From CAZEZY01 sp964516635 (GTDB lineage Bacteria > Pseudomonadota > Gammaproteobacteria > Burkholderiales > Burkholderiaceae_C): a stretch of DNA of 18,841 nt. The notes under the pieces are model-generated. The model saw nothing but the letters and a program-made list of their open reading frames with translations, had not been told where the DNA came from and did not search any database. The stretch lies in the NCBI GenBank assembly GCA_964516635.1, contig CAZEZY010000035.1, positions 1 through 18,841 of the forward strand. Reading direction: 5' to 3'. Positions 15,277 to 18,841 of this stretch are shown one piece after another; positions within the stretch are counted from its first letter, which is position 1; each line of letters begins with the position of its first letter. The translations under genes and the position numbers were made by a program.

Positions 15277-15304
15277 TTGAGGCCAGCCTAGGCCTCCGTA
15301 GAAT
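15277..15304 (+). promoter_or_regulatory. Probable sigma-70 type promoter of amgK
   Basis: TTGAGG (15277-15282) and TAGAAT (15299-15304) are separated by 16 bases, four and five matches to the consensus hexamers. Transcription would begin near 15311, about 40 bases before the amgK ATG, with AAGGGG (15333-15338) as ribosome site. Confidence 0.45.
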
Positions 15305-15314
15305 ACCGCGTCAA
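15285..15314 (-). promoter_or_regulatory. Possible promoter of lptD, overlapping the amgK promoter
   Basis: On the minus strand TTGACG (15309-15314) is five of six matches to a -35 box. TAGGCT (15285-15290) is a weak -10 at an 18-base spacing. It occupies the same DNA as the divergent amgK promoter and includes the palindrome GCCTAGGC (15286-15293). Confidence 0.35.
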
Positions 15315-15349
15315 TTATCCATCACCCCCGCGAAGGGGCGCGAGACCCG

Positions 15350-16462
15350 ATGACAACTTCCCCGAAGCCTTCTGAGACCGGCATCGCCTGGACCGATCCA
15401 CGTCGCGAGGCCGCCTGTGCGGTCTGGCTGTCCGGCCTGGCCGCCGAGCACGGGATCGACCTGCCCACCTTGCGCATGGCGTCCGCCGACGCCAGTTTCC
15501 GGCGCTACTTTCGCGTCGACGGTGCCAACGGACAGGGCAGCTTCGTCATCATGGATGCGCCCCCCGACAAGGAAGACAGCGCCCCTTTCGTCAAGGTGGC
15601 GGCGCTCATGCAGAAGGCCGGGTTGCGGGCCCCGCAGGTGTTGGCGTGGGACGAAGCCCTGGGCTTCATGCTGCTCACCGATCTGGGCGAACAGACGCTG
15701 CTGACCGTGCTGGACCCGGAGCAGCCCGCTGCTGCCCTGCCCTATTTCAAAGACGCCACCGCCGCCCTCCTGGCCTGGCAGCATGCCTCGCGCCCGGGTG
15801 TGCTGCCGACCTACGACACCGCCCTGCTCCAGCGCGAGCTGCGCCTGTTCCCGGACTGGTACCTCTCGCAGCACAAGGGTTTTGTGCTGGACGATGCCGC
15901 CCGTGCCACGCTTGACCGGTCCTTTGCCCTCATCGTCGAGCGCAACCTGGCCGCTCCCAGCGTGTTCGTGCACCGTGACTTCATGCCCCGCAACCTGATG
16001 CTGCCGTCCGCGGGTTTCGATCCTTCAGACCCCGCCCGCCGACTGGGCGTACTCGACTTCCAGGACGCCGTCTATGGCCCCGTGACCTACGACATCGCCT
16101 GCCTCATGCGCGACGCCTTCCTGACCTGGGAGGAGGACATGGTGCTGGACGTGACCATCCGCTACTGGGAGCAGGCTCGCAAAGCCGGTCTGCTGGACTT
16201 TGACGGCTGGAGTGAGGATTTCGGTGCCTTCTACCGCGCGGTGGACTGGATGGCCCTTCAGCGTCACCTCAAGGTGGCGGGGATTTTTGCCAGGCTGACC
16301 TTGCGTGATGGCAAACCCCGGTACCTGGCCGATGCACCCCGATTCATCCATTACATCCGCAACGCGGCGGCGCGATACCGGGAGCTGACACCGCTGCTTC
16401 GGCTGATCGACAAGGTCGAAGGCTGGGAGGCGGCCAGCGGTTTTGCCTACGGGCGCATGTGA
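15350..16462 (+). CDS. amgK: N-acetylmuramate/N-acetylglucosamine kinase-like phosphotransferase (AmgK family)
   Basis: AmgK phosphorylates the anomeric carbon of N-acetylmuramic acid and N-acetylglucosamine, feeding the peptidoglycan recycling route that bypasses de novo synthesis and gives intrinsic fosfomycin tolerance in pseudomonads. The 370-residue protein belongs to the aminoglycoside-phosphotransferase/choline-kinase fold: FRRYFRV and FVIMDAPP in the N-lobe, LLTDLGEQTLL hinge, the catalytic loop HRDFMPRN (208-215, Asp210 base, Asn215), and the metal-binding LDFQD (235-239) followed by GPVTYDIACLMRDAF. Divergence from lptD is the arrangement known for amgK in Pseudomonas, which supports the name. 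The usual next gene, the nucleotidyltransferase murU, is not here; rsmE follows ten bases later. The ATG has AAGGGG 11 bases upstream. Confidence 0.85.
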   Translation: MTTSPKPSETGIAWTDPRREAACAVWLSGLAAEHGIDLPTLRMASADASFRRYFRVDGANGQGSFVIMDAPPDKEDSAPFVKVAALMQKAGLRAPQVLAWDEALGFMLLTDLGEQTLLTVLDPEQPAAALPYFKDATAALLAWQHASRPGVLPTYDTALLQRELRLFPDWYLSQHKGFVLDDAARATLDRSFALIVERNLAAPSVFVHRDFMPRNLMLPSAGFDPSDPARRLGVLDFQDAVYGPVTYDIACLMRDAFLTWEEDMVLDVTIRYWEQARKAGLLDFDGWSEDFGAFYRAVDWMALQRHLKVAGIFARLTLRDGKPRYLADAPRFIHYIRNAAARYRELTPLLRLIDKVEGWEAASGFAYGRM

Positions 16463-16472
16463 GCGGCGGGCC

Positions 16473-17204
16473 ATGCCACGCATCTACCATCCTGCGCCAC
16501 TCCAGCCGGGGCAGGCATTCGAGCTGACCCCGGAAGGTGCCCGCCATGTGCAGGTGCTGCGCCTGCAGCCGGGTGACGAACTCACCCTCTTCGGTGATCC
16601 GTCCCAGGGTGGCGAGTGGCGCGTCAACGTGACCCGCATGGGGCGCACCACGGTGGCGGTGCAGGCGCAGGCCCATCAAGCGGTGGAGCGCGAACCCGGC
16701 CGGGCCGTTCACCTGGCCGTGGGCATGCCCGCCAACGACCGGATGGACTGGCTGGTGGAAAAGGCCACCGAGCTGGGGGTGGCCAGCATCCAGCCCCTGA
16801 TGACCGAGCGCACGGTGCTCCGCCTCAAGGGGGAACGGGCCGAGAAAAAACAGGCACACTGGCAGGCGGTGGCGGTCAGTGCCTGCGAGCAGTGCGGAGG
16901 CAACCGGGTGCCGCTGGTGCATGCGGTGCAGACCCTGGAGAGCTGGATGCGCCTCGGTTCGGTCAAGGGGCCACGGGCGGTGCTGTCCCTGGCGCCTGGC
17001 AGCCAGCCCCTGGCCACATGGGCCGCCCGTCAGCCCCTGACAGAGCCTTTGTGGCTCTTGCATGGCCCGGAGGGTGGCCTGACGCCGGATGAAGAGCACC
17101 AACTCCTGTCGGCCCACTGGGCGCCAGTCGGTCTGGGGCCCAGGGTTCTGCGTGCGGAAACGGCGGCCATTGCCGCCATCGCCTGTCTCACGCTGGGGTA
17201 TTGA
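16473..17204 (+). CDS. rsmE: 16S rRNA m3U1498 methyltransferase RsmE
   Basis: RsmE methylates N3 of U1498 in 16S rRNA within the assembled 30S subunit, using S-adenosylmethionine; it is a SPOUT-family (knotted) methyltransferase dimer. The 243-residue protein matches the family length. An N-terminal PUA-like part (about 1-70, with HVQVLRLQPGDELTLF) precedes the catalytic domain with MPANDRMDWLVEKATELGV, the MTERTVLR segment, SACEQCGGNRVP, and the knot motifs GPEGG (198-202) and LGPRVLRAETA (221-231). The ATG at 16473 is chosen over an upstream in-frame TTG at 16443, which lies inside amgK and gives a non-family extension. The ten-base spacing suggests co-transcription with amgK. Its stop faces that of yaeQ 15 bases away with no obvious terminator between. 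Confidence 0.94.
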   Translation: MPRIYHPAPLQPGQAFELTPEGARHVQVLRLQPGDELTLFGDPSQGGEWRVNVTRMGRTTVAVQAQAHQAVEREPGRAVHLAVGMPANDRMDWLVEKATELGVASIQPLMTERTVLRLKGERAEKKQAHWQAVAVSACEQCGGNRVPLVHAVQTLESWMRLGSVKGPRAVLSLAPGSQPLATWAARQPLTEPLWLLHGPEGGLTPDEEHQLLSAHWAPVGLGPRVLRAETAAIAAIACLTLGY

Positions 17205-17219
17205 TGTCGATCTGGCCGG

Positions 17220-17780
17220 TCATTTCCAGCGAACCGGCTCCAGCGCCACGCTGCCCTGGTGGCTGCTGAGGGTGAGCACGCCGTCCAGCACGGTGGCCTG
17301 CAACTGCATGCTGCGCGCGGCCAGGCTGGCCAGTGAGGAAACGGCTTCGCTGGGCAGTCGCCAGACCTGCAGCTTGTCCAGCCGTGTCAGCTTGGTTTCG
17401 ATCCCTTTCCACCACACGTCGGCCGCATGGCCGAAGGGGTAGACGCGCACCGCATCGGCCTGGCTGCACGCCTTGGCCAGCGGTTTCTCCTCGGGCTGGC
17501 CCACCTCGATCCACAGGCGCTTTCGACCCGTGAAGTCGGTCAGGTGGGCGTCTGGATCGTCGGGGTCAGACAGACCAGCGCCAAAGGCCAGCGTGCCGTC
17601 GCCGTTGCAGGTGTCCTGGAGTTCGTGGGCGTTCAGCGCCAGTGCGACCAGTCTCACCATCATGCGCTCGTCGGTCTCGCTCGGGTGGCGGGCCAGGGTC
17701 AGCGTGTGATCGGCATAGTAACCGTGGTCGATGTCGGCGACCTGCAGGTTGGCTTTGAAGATGGTGGATTTGAGGGCCAT
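17220..17780 (-). CDS. yaeQ: YaeQ family protein
   Basis: The 186-residue protein matches YaeQ (181 residues in E. coli) along its length: MALKSTIFKANLQVADIDHGYYADHTLTLARHPSETDERM in pieces, ALALNAHELQD, FTGRKRLWIEVGQPEEKPL (83-100) and ADAVRVYPFG. Structures of the family show a PD-(D/E)XK nuclease-like fold; the IEVGQP acidic residue would sit at the corresponding site. The E. coli protein was linked genetically to RfaH-type effects, but its biochemical role is not established. The start gives the standard MALKSTIFKA opening. It lies 20 bases downstream of nudJ on the same strand, probably one transcript, and converges with rsmE. No regulatory signal specific to it is visible. Confidence 0.92.
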   Translation of the reverse strand: MALKSTIFKANLQVADIDHGYYADHTLTLARHPSETDERMMVRLVALALNAHELQDTCNGDGTLAFGAGLSDPDDPDAHLTDFTGRKRLWIEVGQPEEKPLAKACSQADAVRVYPFGHAADVWWKGIETKLTRLDKLQVWRLPSEAVSSLASLAARSMQLQATVLDGVLTLSSHQGSVALEPVRWK

Positions 17781-17800
17781 GCGGATCTCGCGGTCGGCGT

Positions 17801-18283
17801 TCAGCGCAGGGCCAGAACGGAAGGGTCGGTGTGGATGAGATCCAGCGGGTAGCGTTGCCCGGCCAGGTGGTCTTCCATGCACTGCAGCACCAGCGGGCTT
17901 CGATGGCGGTCGCGGCTGGCCCGGATCTCGTCGGGTGTGAGCCACAGGGTGCGCACAATGCCATCGTCCAGCACCTGCCCGGGCACCCCGTTGCCCAGCG
18001 TGCCGGTGAAGGCGAAACGCAGGTAGGTGATGTCTTCGCCGGTGGAAGGGCGCCGGAACCGCGACAGGTACAGGCCGACCAGGTGGGTTGGCGTGAAGGG
18101 GTGTGCGGTTTCTTCGAGCGCCTCGCGCGCGCACGCCTCCACCGGACCCTCGCCCGGGTCCAGATGCCCAGCGGGGTTGTTCAGGCGCAGGCCTTCGGGC
18201 GTGTGCTCTTCCACCAGCAGGTAGCGCCCATCGCGCTCGATGATGGCCGCCACGGTGACACTGGGTTTCCAACGTTCGTTCAT
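17801..18283 (-). CDS. nudJ: Nudix hydrolase, NudJ-like phosphatase
   Basis: The 160-residue protein carries a Nudix box at residues 39-61: GHLDPGE, then REALEE, with the metal-binding glutamates in place. The glycine near the end of the box is replaced by alanine (ETAH for ETGH). Similarity to E. coli NudJ covers the ends as well: a KPSVTVAAII opening, LLVEEHTPEG, NNPAGH, and the closing RSPLVLQCMEDHLAGQRYPLDLI. NudJ hydrolyses nucleoside di- and triphosphates and the thiamine precursor HMP pyrophosphate, so a house-cleaning role is likely. The first ATG gives the family start. The gene heads a pair with yaeQ. Its upstream 80 bases contain the pntB terminator, leaving room for only a short promoter that I cannot identify. 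Confidence 0.9.
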   Translation of the reverse strand: MNERWKPSVTVAAIIERDGRYLLVEEHTPEGLRLNNPAGHLDPGEGPVEACAREALEETAHPFTPTHLVGLYLSRFRRPSTGEDITYLRFAFTGTLGNGVPGQVLDDGIVRTLWLTPDEIRASRDRHRSPLVLQCMEDHLAGQRYPLDLIHTDPSVLALR

Positions 18284-18312
18284 GGCCTCAGTTTAAGTCA
18301 GTGGCTGCCCAC

Positions 18313-18349
18313 AAAAACGGGCCGGCCCCCGGCACAGGGGCGGGCCCGC
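18313..18349 (-). terminator. Strong intrinsic terminator after pntB
   Basis: Reading the minus strand, CGGGCC pairs with GGCCCG and, inside it, GCCCC pairs with GGGGC, closing a small loop with TGTGCC. Five T follow at once (18313-18317 as A on the plus strand). It lies 17 bases beyond the pntB stop and should insulate pntB from nudJ. Confidence 0.8.
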
Positions 18350-18365
18350 AGAGGAGGGTCAAGCC

Positions 18366-18841
<476 letters not shown>

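Noticed and set aside
17801..18283. Loss of the last glycine of the Nudix box as a sign of inactivity
   Set aside because: The metal-binding glutamates and the RE-EE core are intact, and this glycine varies among active Nudix proteins.

Overview
The window is GC-rich, densely packed chromosomal DNA. It most likely comes from a betaproteobacterium of the order Burkholderiales, with a Comamonadaceae-like feel. This rests on the protein flavours (LptD, SurA, RsmA, AmgK, barstar-family and YaeQ proteins) and on the pgk/pyk/fba clustering typical of that order. It is inference without a database search. I see no rRNA, tRNA, CRISPR array, insertion sequence or phage gene. No gap between genes exceeds about 200 bases.

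Left part (1-4708): lower-glycolysis genes on the minus strand, in transcription order pgk, pyk, fba (fba runs off the left edge). Two plus-strand genes sit between pgk and pyk: a small one-helix membrane protein and a shortened CoA-transferase family III / acyl-CoA racemase-like protein, joined by a 4-base start/stop overlap.

Centre (4862-9942): divergent from pgk lies a tight plus-strand operon, the most interesting unit here. It encodes an internally duplicated DUF1538 membrane protein, a PII-like protein, a two-CBS-domain protein and a second PII-like protein. It reads as an uncharacterised transporter or channel with its own nucleotide-sensing partners. It is followed by maeB (malic enzyme fused to a phosphotransacetylase-like domain), a likely terminator, and an orphan barstar-family gene.

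Right part (10676-18841): an outer-membrane biogenesis operon on the minus strand (lptD-surA-rsmA, overlapping reading frames, no pdxA) diverges from amgK-rsmE on the plus strand across a 90-base shared promoter region. rsmE converges with yaeQ, which follows nudJ on the minus strand. A strong intrinsic terminator separates nudJ from pntB, whose 3' part enters from the right edge.

Functional links: the glycolytic genes cover aldolase, phosphoglycerate kinase and pyruvate kinase steps. MaeB and PntB both touch NADP(H) balance but are not in one operon. LptD and its chaperone SurA build the outer membrane, and AmgK recycles cell-wall sugars.
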